19,918 nucleotides of DNA from JASFQI01 sp050115555 (GCA_050115555.1 JASFQI010000054.1:1-19918); one strand, 5' to 3'; shown: positions 6,212 to 13,770, counted from the stretch's first letter. Made by a program: numbers and translations. Notes: a model not told the origin generated them from the sequence alone.

Positions 6212-6251
6212 CTCAACACCTTAACACCTCATCACCTTAACACCTAAACAC
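6212..6251. repeat. Octamer array, right arm flanking the S23 gene (5 units)
   Basis: The units are CTCAACAC, CTTAACAC, CTCATCAC, CTTAACAC and CTAAACAC, in the orientation opposite to the left arm. Positions 6212-6236 are identical to the reverse complement of 5712-5736, including the two variant units. The two arms could pair over the S23 gene. The array ends 10 bp before the wzz start codon. Confidence 0.85.
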
Positions 6252-6261
6252 CTGGAAACTC

Positions 6262-7935
6262 ATGGCTACACCGGCACAACAGATCAACAGGCCTGATCAG
6301 GGGCAAAGCGCGCCAACACCACCCCAACTCCCTCCTTGGATGGTTCCCGGCACCCCCCCCACCAACCCCGAGGAGCAAACCATCCACCTTGGGGACTACT
6401 ACCACCTCCTTCTCCGCCACAAATGGACGATCGTGCTCTCCGTCCTCATCGTCTTCAGCCTGGTCATGCTTCACAACTCCCGGCTTATCCCGGTGTACCA
6501 GGCCATGGCCACAATGATTATCGACAGTGACATCACCAAGTCTCCAGTTACTGGCCAGCGTATGGACTACGAGAGCTACATGTCCGAGTCTCTGACTTTC
6601 AACACCCACTTCAAGCTCATCACGTCACGGCCGGTCATGGAACGGGTGATTCAAAAGCTGGACCTGGACCCGACCGACCTTTACCCGAAGCGGGACAAGC
6701 CGTCCTTTGCGCCTGTCAGTGCAATCCGGCAATGGATTTATCAGCTCAAAAGAAACATGAGGCTGCTTCTGGGGATGGACAGACAAAAGCAGGCAGGGGA
6801 AGGAGGAAGCATTGGGTTTGTGGAGCCCCTGGACGAAACCACCCGCTTGGTCCGGGCCCTCCAGGGTATGGTACAGGTGCAGCCTATTGAAGAGACACGT
6901 CTCCTTATGCTCCAGGTGTACAGCCCGATTCCGCACATGGCCCGGGAGATTGCCAATGCCTCGGCCCAGGCCTACATCGACTTCAACATCGCCAACCGCC
7001 TGGAATCCTCTCAGAACACCCTGGCCTGGCTCACGGACAACCTTTACGATATCAAGAAACAGCTAGAAGACGCAGAGCAGGAGTTTCTGGCTTACAAACA
7101 GGACGCCCAACTCATCTCCCTGGAGGACAGCCAAGAGGTGACCGCCCAGAAAATGCGGGAGTTCAATGACGCCTACATCCAGACCCGCAACAAGCGCCTG
7201 GAGCTGGACGCTAAGCTGAGCCAGCTTCGCCGGGTGGCTGAGACCGGCAAAAATATCCCTCACGTGCGCTCGCTCATCGAGAACCCGCTCATCACGGAGC
7301 TTTACGGCCGGATGGTCCAAGCCGAGGTGGAGCTCGAGAGCCTGAGCAAGGTATACAAGCCTAAGCACCCCAAGATCGTCCAGATCACCACGGACATTCA
7401 GAACATCCGCGAGAAGCTTCGACAGGAGCTACAAAAGGAAGTCGAAAACCTCCGCTCCGAGCGGGCTGTGCTCGTGTCCCGAGAACGGGTGCTGCAAAAC
7501 ACCATGGAAGACTTCGAGCAGGAAGCCCTGGCCACGAACAAGAAAGAGCTGCGCTACAACATCCTGGAGCGCAACGTGGAGATGAACAAGAACCTATACG
7601 ACACCCTGCTGGCCCGCTTGAAAGAGGCGGACCTCTCAGGAAGCATTGACGTCTCCAACATTCGCATTACGGAAAAGGCCACCATGCCCCAGTTCCCGGT
7701 CAGTCCCAATAAGAAGCGCAACCTCATGCTCGGGCTCGTCTTCGGTCTCATGCTGGGAGTGGGTCTCAGCTTTCTCAAGGAGTACATCGACCGCACCATC
7801 CACACCGAAGACGACGTGCAGCGATACTTGAACCTCCCGGTGCTTTCGGTCATTCCCAAGGCCGACCAGGCCAGGGGCAAGGGCTACTACGGCTCCCATG
7901 GAACCCGCGTCAAAAAGGAGACCTCCGATCCCTGA
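6262..7935 (+). CDS. Wzz/GumC-type polysaccharide co-polymerase (chain-length determinant)
   Basis: This 557-residue inner-membrane protein has a proline-rich cytoplasmic N-terminus (to about 40) and the Wzz-domain start IHLGDYYHLLLRHKWTIVLS. TM1 lies at about 54-73. A long periplasmic part has predicted coiled coil (about 260-450; KKQLEDAEQEFLAYKQDA, AEVELESLSKVYKPKHPK). A GNVR-type segment then leads to PQFPVSPNKK (476-485), the proline motif before TM2 at about 487-505. The short C-terminal tail (HTEDDVQRYLNLPVLSVIPK) is what normally links to the BY-kinase domain, but no kinase is fused; the kinase is the next gene. Together they form the split Wzc/CapA-CapB-type complex that controls chain length and export with the Wza channel. 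The octamer array ends just before its ATG, and a possible promoter lies at 6153-6182. Confidence 0.9.
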   Translation: MATPAQQINRPDQGQSAPTPPQLPPWMVPGTPPTNPEEQTIHLGDYYHLLLRHKWTIVLSVLIVFSLVMLHNSRLIPVYQAMATMIIDSDITKSPVTGQRMDYESYMSESLTFNTHFKLITSRPVMERVIQKLDLDPTDLYPKRDKPSFAPVSAIRQWIYQLKRNMRLLLGMDRQKQAGEGGSIGFVEPLDETTRLVRALQGMVQVQPIEETRLLMLQVYSPIPHMAREIANASAQAYIDFNIANRLESSQNTLAWLTDNLYDIKKQLEDAEQEFLAYKQDAQLISLEDSQEVTAQKMREFNDAYIQTRNKRLELDAKLSQLRRVAETGKNIPHVRSLIENPLITELYGRMVQAEVELESLSKVYKPKHPKIVQITTDIQNIREKLRQELQKEVENLRSERAVLVSRERVLQNTMEDFEQEALATNKKELRYNILERNVEMNKNLYDTLLARLKEADLSGSIDVSNIRITEKATMPQFPVSPNKKRNLMLGLVFGLMLGVGLSFLKEYIDRTIHTEDDVQRYLNLPVLSVIPKADQARGKGYYGSHGTRVKKETSDP

Positions 7936-7958
7936 CGTTTTTTAATTTTGATTTTTAC

Positions 7959-8059
7959 CTTGGTGTTGATCTTGGTGTTGACTCTACTTTGACCTTGGTG
8001 TTGACCTTGACGTTCCCTCAACACCTCAACACCTCAACACCTTAACACCTCAAGACCTA
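7959..8059. repeat. Convergent repeat block: 12-mer CTTGGTGTTGAC units facing AACACCTC octamers
   Basis: Left half: CTTGGTGTTGAT (7959-7970), CTTGGTGTTGAC (7971-7982), a degenerate 11-mer (7983-7993) and CTTGGTGTTGAC (7994-8005). After TTCCCTC (8013-8019) come AACACCTC twice, AACACCTT, AACACCTC and AAGACCTA (8020-8059). GGTGTTGA in the left half is complementary to TCAACACC in the right half, so the block can fold back on itself. A separate perfect hairpin, GAGCCC-GTA-GGGCTC, follows at 8060-8074. The block fills the gap between the co-polymerase and the kinase. Confidence 0.8.
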
Positions 8060-8092
8060 GAGCCCGTAGGGCTCATCACCTGGTTTAATACC

Positions 8093-9322
8093 ATGCTCAA
8101 ACGCAAACCAAAGACCCGAAACTCCTCCACGGAAGTCCTTCTGGCGAGCTATCCCGCGCAATCCCGCTTTGCCGAGGCCTACCGTACGCTTCGCACGAAC
8201 ATCCAATTCGCGTTCATGGACAAGGCGTTCCGCAGCCTTACGGTCACCAGCGCGGGCGAGATGGAGGGAAAGACCACCACAGTGGCCAATCTCTGCTACA
8301 CCATGGCTCAATCCGGCCGCAGCGTGCTTATGGTGGATGCGGACCTTCGCAAACCCACGCTCAGCCGTATCGTGCCGTCAAGAGACGGCCACGGGCTCAC
8401 TGGCCTGCTCTCGGGCATTTTCAGTACCGAGATCCAATCCGGCTCCCTTCAGAAGCTCGGCGTAAGCGACATCTTTCGGCTCTGTTCGTTCCAGAAAAAG
8501 ACCGGTGTGCTCCACCTGGAGGAAGCCGAGGAAAAGGCCGACCTTTTCTTTCTGGAAGGCGAACTCATGGACGTCCACTGGCCCACGCGGCCTGAGAACC
8601 TGAGGCTCGCTACGCTGCTCGTCAAGGACGGGGCCCTGACCAAGCAACAGGCCGAAGCCGCGCTTCGCCGCAAGCGAAACACCGGCCAGAAGCTGGGCTT
8701 CATCCTCATCAGCCTGGGGCTCATGAAGGAAGAGGACCTGAGCGGGTACATCTCGCTTCACATGATCGAGGGGCTCCGTGCCGCCCTCCAGATGAAGACC
8801 GGCACGTACGCCTTTGAGAGGCTTCCGGGCTCCCACTTCGAGCGCCCTTCCTTTGATCCGGCCGACCTTCGCCAACTCTACCGGCAGGTGGTGATCGGCG
8901 AGGAGGAGATCCCCTTCCTCCAGAAGTCGATCCAGGAGGCTATACAAGAAACAAAAACCGAGAACCTCTATGTCCTCTCGAGCGGCCCGCGCCCGCCCAA
9001 ACCGGCCGAGCTCCTGGAGTCCAACCGCATGTCCTTCCTGCTCGAGCACCTCAAGCGCCGCTTCGACGTGGTAGTCCTGGACACCCCGCCCCTCCTGCCC
9101 GCATCCGACGCCCTGCTCCTGGCCCCGCAGACCGACGGCGTGGTGCTCATGATCAGGGCCGGCCAGATAAACCGAGAGCTGATCAAAAAAGCCGTGGACC
9201 AGATTCGACACACCCAAGCCAACCTGATCGGGGTGGTCCTCAACGAGGTGGATGTGAAACGCGAGGGCTACTACAAGTACTACCACAAGTACTATGCCAA
9301 GTATTACGGCGAAACCGACTAG
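8093..9322 (+). CDS. BY-kinase (CpsD/CapB-like tyrosine autokinase) with an inserted PATAN/DUF4388-type domain
   Basis: The 409-residue protein opens with the BY-kinase oligomer motif EX2RX2R (E28, R31, R34; FAEAYRTLRTN). Walker A is SAGEMEGKTTT (53-63), Walker A' is VLMVDADLRKP (78-88) and Walker B is FDVVVLDTPP (324-333). A tyrosine cluster, YYKYYHKYYAKYY (393-405), provides the autophosphorylation sites. These enzymes phosphorylate themselves in trans and gate polysaccharide polymerisation with the Wzz partner, here the gene directly upstream. Unusually, about 175 residues (roughly 108-283) sit between GLTGLLSG and the NLYVLSSGPRPP strand, where normal BY-kinases have only a short loop. 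This insert begins with a DUF4388-like SLQKLGVSDIFRLCSFQKKTGVL, then FFLEGELMDVHW, and continues with a helical part (LRLATLLVKDGALTKQQAEAAL; LGFILISLGLMKEEDL) like the N-terminal domain of type II/IV secretion ATPases. It is a probable regulatory module. Confidence 0.9.
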   Translation: MLKRKPKTRNSSTEVLLASYPAQSRFAEAYRTLRTNIQFAFMDKAFRSLTVTSAGEMEGKTTTVANLCYTMAQSGRSVLMVDADLRKPTLSRIVPSRDGHGLTGLLSGIFSTEIQSGSLQKLGVSDIFRLCSFQKKTGVLHLEEAEEKADLFFLEGELMDVHWPTRPENLRLATLLVKDGALTKQQAEAALRRKRNTGQKLGFILISLGLMKEEDLSGYISLHMIEGLRAALQMKTGTYAFERLPGSHFERPSFDPADLRQLYRQVVIGEEEIPFLQKSIQEAIQETKTENLYVLSSGPRPPKPAELLESNRMSFLLEHLKRRFDVVVLDTPPLLPASDALLLAPQTDGVVLMIRAGQINRELIKKAVDQIRHTQANLIGVVLNEVDVKREGYYKYYHKYYAKYYGETD

Positions 9323-9333
9323 GGTGAACGGTT

Positions 9334-10977
9334 TTGGCTCAACACCACAACACCTCAACACCTGACAGTTCGAGCTCGAAAGGCTCGCCCGCTCACCATT
9401 CCAGAGGCTCAACAGCTCAACAGCTCAACAGCTCAACAGCTAGCCCACTCCCTTTCCACAAAAAGCTCCTGCTCTCCCTGCTCATCCTCCTCGGCTCCTT
9501 ACTGACACTCACATCCCTTTCTTTACAACTTTCCGCCCGCCTCCAGTATCACTTAGGCGGGGATGCCATGGAAGCCAAGGAATACGTCGGGGCAGTCCTC
9601 CACTATGAAAAGGCGGCGCAGGGCCAGCCTCGGGATGCACACATGTTCAAAGCCCTGGGCGAGGCGCTTCACATGCTCTCCAGGGAAGAGCCCATTAAAA
9701 AGGCCTTTCTTCTGGAAAAACGCGCCATGACGGCGTTCAACAGGGCCGCCCGCCTGATACCCATTGATGCAGAGGCCTTTTACGGCCTGGGCAGATCCAC
9801 GGCCCGGCTCGAGCAGATGCACCCATTTCTCCCTCCCGGCGACACGAAAAACCCGTACAACCCCCTTCCTGCATTCCGCAAAGCCGTCGAGCTTCGGCCC
9901 AATGGTATTCTCTACCGCTATACCCTGGCCCGATATCTTTACCTCATCGGAGACATTCCGGCCTTTCATCAGGCCATTCAAGCGCTCGTACAAAGCAGCC
10001 CGGGAACTTACTCACACCTGAAAGAGGAGCCTTTCTGGTCCAAGCCCATGGAGGAAACCGTTCGGCAAGGCCTTCTTCAAGCTGCGGAGTCCAACACCAT
10101 GCCCCGCAACGCACACATGAATCTGGCTGAGCTTTATGAGCGAGGCAACCAGCCTTTGGAAGCGATCCATCATTACGCCCTGGCACTCCGGAAGAATCCC
10201 AGGGAAAACCAACCGTCCCACCGTATTCACCTGGGCGTCCTGTACCTCCAAACCGCCCAAGAAGAACGCGCCGAGCAAAGCTTCATGCGCGCTCTTGTCG
10301 AAAGTGACGCCCGGACCACCGACCTGCAACGGATCTTTTCAACCTATAAAACCCGTGGCCGAGCCCAATCGTTCATCGCCTTTTTCGATCGCGCAGACCG
10401 GGAGTTCTCGTTCTCCCCCGAGGCCCGCCTGGTTGTAGCCAAGGCCCTGATCGAGACCCAAGCGTACTTCGAGGCGCGCGACCTCCTGGAGCAGCTCAAC
10501 CACCGAAGACCCACAGCCGAGGCCCACTACCTTCTCTACCAGATCGCCCGGGAGCAAAAGGACCTGGATCGCATGGAACTGGCCATTCAAAAGGCCACGG
10601 TCCTGGACCCTCGAAACAGCCGCTACCACTATCTTTTCAGCCAAGTCCTGCGCCAAGCCGGCAATTTGGAAGATGCGGAGAAAGCCGCCACCTTGGCCAT
10701 TGACCGCGCGGAAAAGCCTTCCGCCTCCATGCTCAACTATCGGGCCTCGCTTCGCCGCCGCCTGAATGATTTGACAGGAGCACTCGAGGACTTGAATGCA
10801 GCCTTGGCCCTTGCACCTGAAAAGGCCGCATACCATGCGAGTGCAGCCGAGGTCCTGATCAAGCTCGCCCGTTTTGACCAGGCCTTGGCTCACGCAGGCA
10901 AGGCCACGGCCCTGGAGCCGGAAAATGCACAGTACCGGAAAAGACACGCACAGCTCAAAGGACAGCTCAAACGCTGA
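9334..10977 (+). CDS. Membrane-anchored tetratricopeptide-repeat protein of the exopolysaccharide operon
   Basis: From the TTG at 9334 the protein has 547 residues. AGGGTGA lies 6 nt upstream and overlaps the kinase stop codon, which supports translational coupling; no ATG or GTG occurs before the membrane span. The first 40 residues are low-complexity Ser/Thr/His/Gln translated from octamer repeats. A single membrane span follows at about 45-66 (LLLSLLILLGSLLTLTSL). The remainder is a series of TPR helical pairs, e.g. AKEYVGAVLHYEKAAQGQPRD, MNLAELYERGNQPLEAIHHY, YLFSQVLRQAGNLEDAEKAA and LTGALEDLNAALALAPEKAA. TPR proteins of this kind act as periplasmic scaffolds in polysaccharide assembly. 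The alternative is a non-standard start after the repeats, close to the membrane segment; the repeats would then be plain intergenic spacer, as elsewhere in this operon. Function is inferred from domain and position. Confidence 0.8.
   Translation: MAQHHNTSTPDSSSSKGSPAHHSRGSTAQQLNSSTASPLPFHKKLLLSLLILLGSLLTLTSLSLQLSARLQYHLGGDAMEAKEYVGAVLHYEKAAQGQPRDAHMFKALGEALHMLSREEPIKKAFLLEKRAMTAFNRAARLIPIDAEAFYGLGRSTARLEQMHPFLPPGDTKNPYNPLPAFRKAVELRPNGILYRYTLARYLYLIGDIPAFHQAIQALVQSSPGTYSHLKEEPFWSKPMEETVRQGLLQAAESNTMPRNAHMNLAELYERGNQPLEAIHHYALALRKNPRENQPSHRIHLGVLYLQTAQEERAEQSFMRALVESDARTTDLQRIFSTYKTRGRAQSFIAFFDRADREFSFSPEARLVVAKALIETQAYFEARDLLEQLNHRRPTAEAHYLLYQIAREQKDLDRMELAIQKATVLDPRNSRYHYLFSQVLRQAGNLEDAEKAATLAIDRAEKPSASMLNYRASLRRRLNDLTGALEDLNAALALAPEKAAYHASAAEVLIKLARFDQALAHAGKATALEPENAQYRKRHAQLKGQLKR
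9341..9441. repeat. Two octamer arrays inside the predicted 5' coding end of the TPR gene
   Basis: AACACCAC, AACACCTC and AACACCTG occupy 9341-9364. Four perfect CTCAACAG units occupy 9408-9439 and are followed by CT. Between them lies a perfect 12-bp palindrome, TTCGAGCTCGAA (9369-9380). If the TTG at 9334 is the real start, both arrays are translated. Loss of one 8-bp unit would put TAG at 9441-9443 in frame. Confidence 0.85.
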
Positions 10978-10993
10978 TAATACACCCGGCAAA

Positions 10994-11018
10994 GGGTTTG
11001 ATTTCTCTTATCAAACCC
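10994..11018 (+). terminator. Hairpin after the TPR gene
   Basis: GGGTTTGAT (10994-11002) and ATCAAACCC (11010-11018) form a perfect 9-bp stem with a 7-nt loop, 16 bp after the stop codon. There is no immediate T-run, so it could be a weak terminator or an RNA-stabilising element between the TPR and polymerase genes. Confidence 0.45.
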
Positions 11019-11066
11019 CATGAATACGCCGATTGTTTTAGAAAAAATTCTTCCTCAACATCTTTC

Positions 11067-11126
11067 TCCTGCCAATGCGGAGTGCCCGACCTGCGGCAGG
11101 ACATATATATCAATGAAATTCATCGG
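11067..11126. other. Intergenic hairpin and partial copy of the next gene's start
   Basis: TCCTGCC (11067-11073) and GGCAGGA (11095-11101) could close a hairpin with a 21-nt loop. Just after it, ATGAAATTCATCGG (11113-11126) is an exact copy of the first 14 bases of the polymerase gene at 11233-11246. The surrounding 255-bp gap (10978-11232) is A/T-richer than the flanking genes and holds no convincing ORF. Confidence 0.4.
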
Positions 11127-11232
11127 TTCATTTTGCTCCTGGAACCGAAGGGGCGGAGCTGTCTGAACCGGCTCTCACCGAATCCTGAAACGCTTCCCGG
11201 GAATCGAACGTAACTCCATATCCACCCCATTC

Positions 11233-12468
11233 ATGAAATTCATCGGCCAAATTCCTCGCTACGCCATTTTTACTCTCCTCATCTTCACTCCCTTAGCCCG
11301 CGGAGGAGTGCAGCCATGGGCCGTCACGGTTATTCAAATGATCACGCTTATCGGCCTGTCCGCATTCCTCATCACAAGGATCTGGAAAGGGCGTTTTCGC
11401 TGGATCAAGACACCGCTGGATAAACCCATTATTCTGCTCCTTGCGGTCTGCATGATAAGCTTTGCCTTCTCATCCCATAGGCCCACAAGCCTCCGGTCGC
11501 TGCTCCTCCTTGTGAACTACCTTGTTCTGTTCTATTTGACGATTCACGCTTTCCGGACTCGAAAGCACATCCTCCATCTCGTCTATGTCATCATTGGCAT
11601 TTCGCTTTTCCTTTCCCTCTTTGGGCTGTTCAAATACTTCGGGACCAATCCCTTTCCATGGTGGGACTACACAGATATCGACACCGAAGCCCTCCGGCTT
11701 GCCTCCACATACGGAAATTCGAATCACCTAGCTGGATTCATGGAAATGGCACTTCCTCTTCTCCTCGGCCTCCTGCTCCTGGGCTACTCGCGTGGGGAAA
11801 CCACCCTGTTCCTCTACATCGCCTGCATGGCGCTCACGGCCTTGATCCTCTCCCTCTCCCGCGGTGCATGGCTGGGCATGGCCACAGGGCTGATCTTCAT
11901 GACAGCATGCCTGCTGCTTGACCGTCACTTTCATAGGAAGCGCCTTTTGATCGGCATCGCCGGAGCCGCTGTCTTTTCGATTTTCATCGTGCTCTCCACG
12001 ACCCCGGTGGTGGAACGGGTCATTGAAACGGCTGGAAAGGACACGGAATCCAATCTCTATTGCCGAATCCTGGGCTGGAAAGGGACCTTGGACATGATCC
12101 ATGAATATCCGATCACCGGGACCGGACCTGGCACATACGCATACACCATCACCCAATACCAACTACCGGGACTTGGCAAGCATCGCACCATGGCGCACAA
12201 CGATTATCTCCATTTTATTGCAGAAACCGGTTTAGAGATGATTGCAGTCATTGTCATTTCAGCAATAGCTCTCTTTTCAAAGGGGTTTAGAAAATTAAGA
12301 AGCGAAAGCCGCTTAGTGCGTGGAACGACATTGGGTGCACTTACAGGTATTGTTGCAATCATGATTCACAGCTTTTTTGACTTCAATCTCCATATCCCTG
12401 CAAATGCAATCTTCTTTGCCGTAGTCGTCGGAATGACAGCCGCTCCTCTTCCAAGCTCCAGACATTAA
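11233..12468 (+). CDS. O-antigen polymerase/ligase family protein (Wzy/WaaL-like)
   Basis: This 411-residue polytopic inner-membrane protein has about ten hydrophobic spans and the landmarks of the Wzy_C superfamily. These are RLASTYGNSNHLAGFMEMALPL (about 155-176), LSLSRGAWLG, and a large periplasmic loop with RILGWKGTLDMIHEYP, then ITGTGPGTY and AHNDYLHFIAETGL. Such enzymes either polymerise undecaprenyl-linked repeat units or ligate glycan to an acceptor; sequence alone does not separate the two. Its place after wza, wzz, the kinase and the TPR gene favours polymerase. No flippase (wzx) is visible in the window. The ATG at 11233 has no obvious ribosome binding site. The last 250 bp are clearly more A/T-rich than the genes on the left, which may mark different ancestry. 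Confidence 0.87.
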   Translation: MKFIGQIPRYAIFTLLIFTPLARGGVQPWAVTVIQMITLIGLSAFLITRIWKGRFRWIKTPLDKPIILLLAVCMISFAFSSHRPTSLRSLLLLVNYLVLFYLTIHAFRTRKHILHLVYVIIGISLFLSLFGLFKYFGTNPFPWWDYTDIDTEALRLASTYGNSNHLAGFMEMALPLLLGLLLLGYSRGETTLFLYIACMALTALILSLSRGAWLGMATGLIFMTACLLLDRHFHRKRLLIGIAGAAVFSIFIVLSTTPVVERVIETAGKDTESNLYCRILGWKGTLDMIHEYPITGTGPGTYAYTITQYQLPGLGKHRTMAHNDYLHFIAETGLEMIAVIVISAIALFSKGFRKLRSESRLVRGTTLGALTGIVAIMIHSFFDFNLHIPANAIFFAVVVGMTAAPLPSSRH

Positions 12469-12525
12469 CCCGTTTTATTCTAAAATAATTGTTGTGGATT
12501 GGCCTCTGAATGTCTGGGATCCGCC

Positions 12526-13770
12526 ATGAGCTCACCCTCAATCCTTGCTAATGGCATTGGAAAAAAGTTTCTTGTCCGGTCAAAAGCCAGCCGGAGCGAT
12601 ACCCTTGCGGAAACCGTTTTCAAAGGGTTTAAACGGGGACTGATCCGCCTGCATCGACTTTGTAGCGGGACACCCTATGCAGGCCCCGGGGGCACCGAGG
12701 AGTTCTGGGCCCTTCGCGATGTCTCCTTTGAGCTTCAACGAGGTGAAGTGCTCGGGATCATCGGAAGGAACGGCTCGGGCAAGAGCACGTTGCTCAAGGT
12801 TCTATCCCGGATTACGCCGCCCACGGAAGGTGAGGCCGTTATTGAGGGGCGAGTCGGCAGCCTGCTCGAAATCGGAACAGGTTTTCACCAAGAACTGACA
12901 GGCAGGGAAAACACCTACCTCAGTGGTGCCATCCTCGGCATGAAAGAGCGGGAGATCAACGACCGTTTCGATGAAATTGTCGCATTCTCGGGTGTCGAAA
13001 AGTTCATCGATACGCCGGTCAAGCATTACTCCAGCGGGATGTACCTGCGCCTTGCCTTTGCGGTTGCCGCACACCTGCGCACTGAAATCCTGCTGATCGA
13101 CGAGGTCCTCGCCGTAGGTGATGCGGCATTTCAGAAGAAGTGCATCGACAAGATGAGTGAAGTCGCCCACGAAGGGCGTACGGTTCTGTTCGTCAGCCAT
13201 AATCTTGGCACCGTATCCCGTTTATGCAACCGCGGGCTGCTCCTGGATGCCGGTGAAGTCGCGATGCAGGGTCCAATCAGCCATGTTGTCGGAATGTACG
13301 GTCGCTTGGTTGCCTCACAGGATGAGGAAGCAGCACTTACGAGCACTGAACGCGTCACTTTAAACAGACTCAAGGTGGAGTCGTCCGCGCCTTCATTGGA
13401 TCCTTCAGCGCCCCTAACGTTCAGCTTTCGAATCGAGATTAAACACTCCTATTGGAATCTGTTTATTCAACTCGGCATCACCACGCCCGAAGGTCTGAAC
13501 CTGGTGCTCGACTCGGTGGACTCTGAGCGCCTGTCCGACCTGTTGACACCCGGCCGGTACGATATTGTAATCACAATGCCTGCCCTGTGGCTCAGCCCGG
13601 GTATCTATTCATCACGCATCAAGGTCATTGCCCATCCTGAAAAGGGCCCGACAGAGCGATTCTATTCAGAGTGGATAGAGATCACGGTAGAAGGCGGGGA
13701 ACGGGTTGGAAGCAGCTCTTATCGGGTACTGGCTCCCATCTCAGGTTGGAGCATCCAGCCTGCGCATTAG
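12526..13770 (+). CDS. wzt: Polysaccharide ABC transporter ATPase with C-terminal glycan-binding domain (Wzt)
   Basis: The 414-residue protein starts at the ATG at 12526; an in-frame TTG at 12499 would add nine residues with no better ribosome site. The ATPase carries Walker A GRNGSGKST (80-88), the signature SSGMYLRLAFA (about 169-179), Walker B ILLIDE (188-193) and the switch histidine in VLFVSHNL (His225). The N-terminal motif ANGIGKKF and the long insertion before ALRDVSFEL are typical of the O-antigen/teichoic-acid exporter branch (TagH/Wzt). Residues about 280-405 form a beta-rich domain (SFRIEIKHSYWN, ending SSYRVLAPISGWSI) like Wzt-C, which reads the terminal modification of the finished glycan before export. 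The permease partner is 2.5 kb downstream, after two intervening genes. It begins the second glycan module. Confidence 0.92.
   Translation: MSSPSILANGIGKKFLVRSKASRSDTLAETVFKGFKRGLIRLHRLCSGTPYAGPGGTEEFWALRDVSFELQRGEVLGIIGRNGSGKSTLLKVLSRITPPTEGEAVIEGRVGSLLEIGTGFHQELTGRENTYLSGAILGMKEREINDRFDEIVAFSGVEKFIDTPVKHYSSGMYLRLAFAVAAHLRTEILLIDEVLAVGDAAFQKKCIDKMSEVAHEGRTVLFVSHNLGTVSRLCNRGLLLDAGEVAMQGPISHVVGMYGRLVASQDEEAALTSTERVTLNRLKVESSAPSLDPSAPLTFSFRIEIKHSYWNLFIQLGITTPEGLNLVLDSVDSERLSDLLTPGRYDIVITMPALWLSPGIYSSRIKVIAHPEKGPTERFYSEWIEITVEGGERVGSSSYRVLAPISGWSIQPAH

Noticed and set aside
5713..6251. CRISPR array
   Set aside because: The octamers are contiguous with no spacers of regular length, the units are far too short, and no cas genes are near.
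8378..9412. 344-codon minus-strand ORF opposite the kinase
   Set aside because: It is an antisense shadow of the BY-kinase, whose motifs are all on the plus strand, and it runs through an octamer array.
12499..12525. TTG start for the Wzt ATPase
   Set aside because: It adds nine residues without a ribosome binding site; the ATG at 12526 places the ABC domain at the usual distance from the N-terminus.
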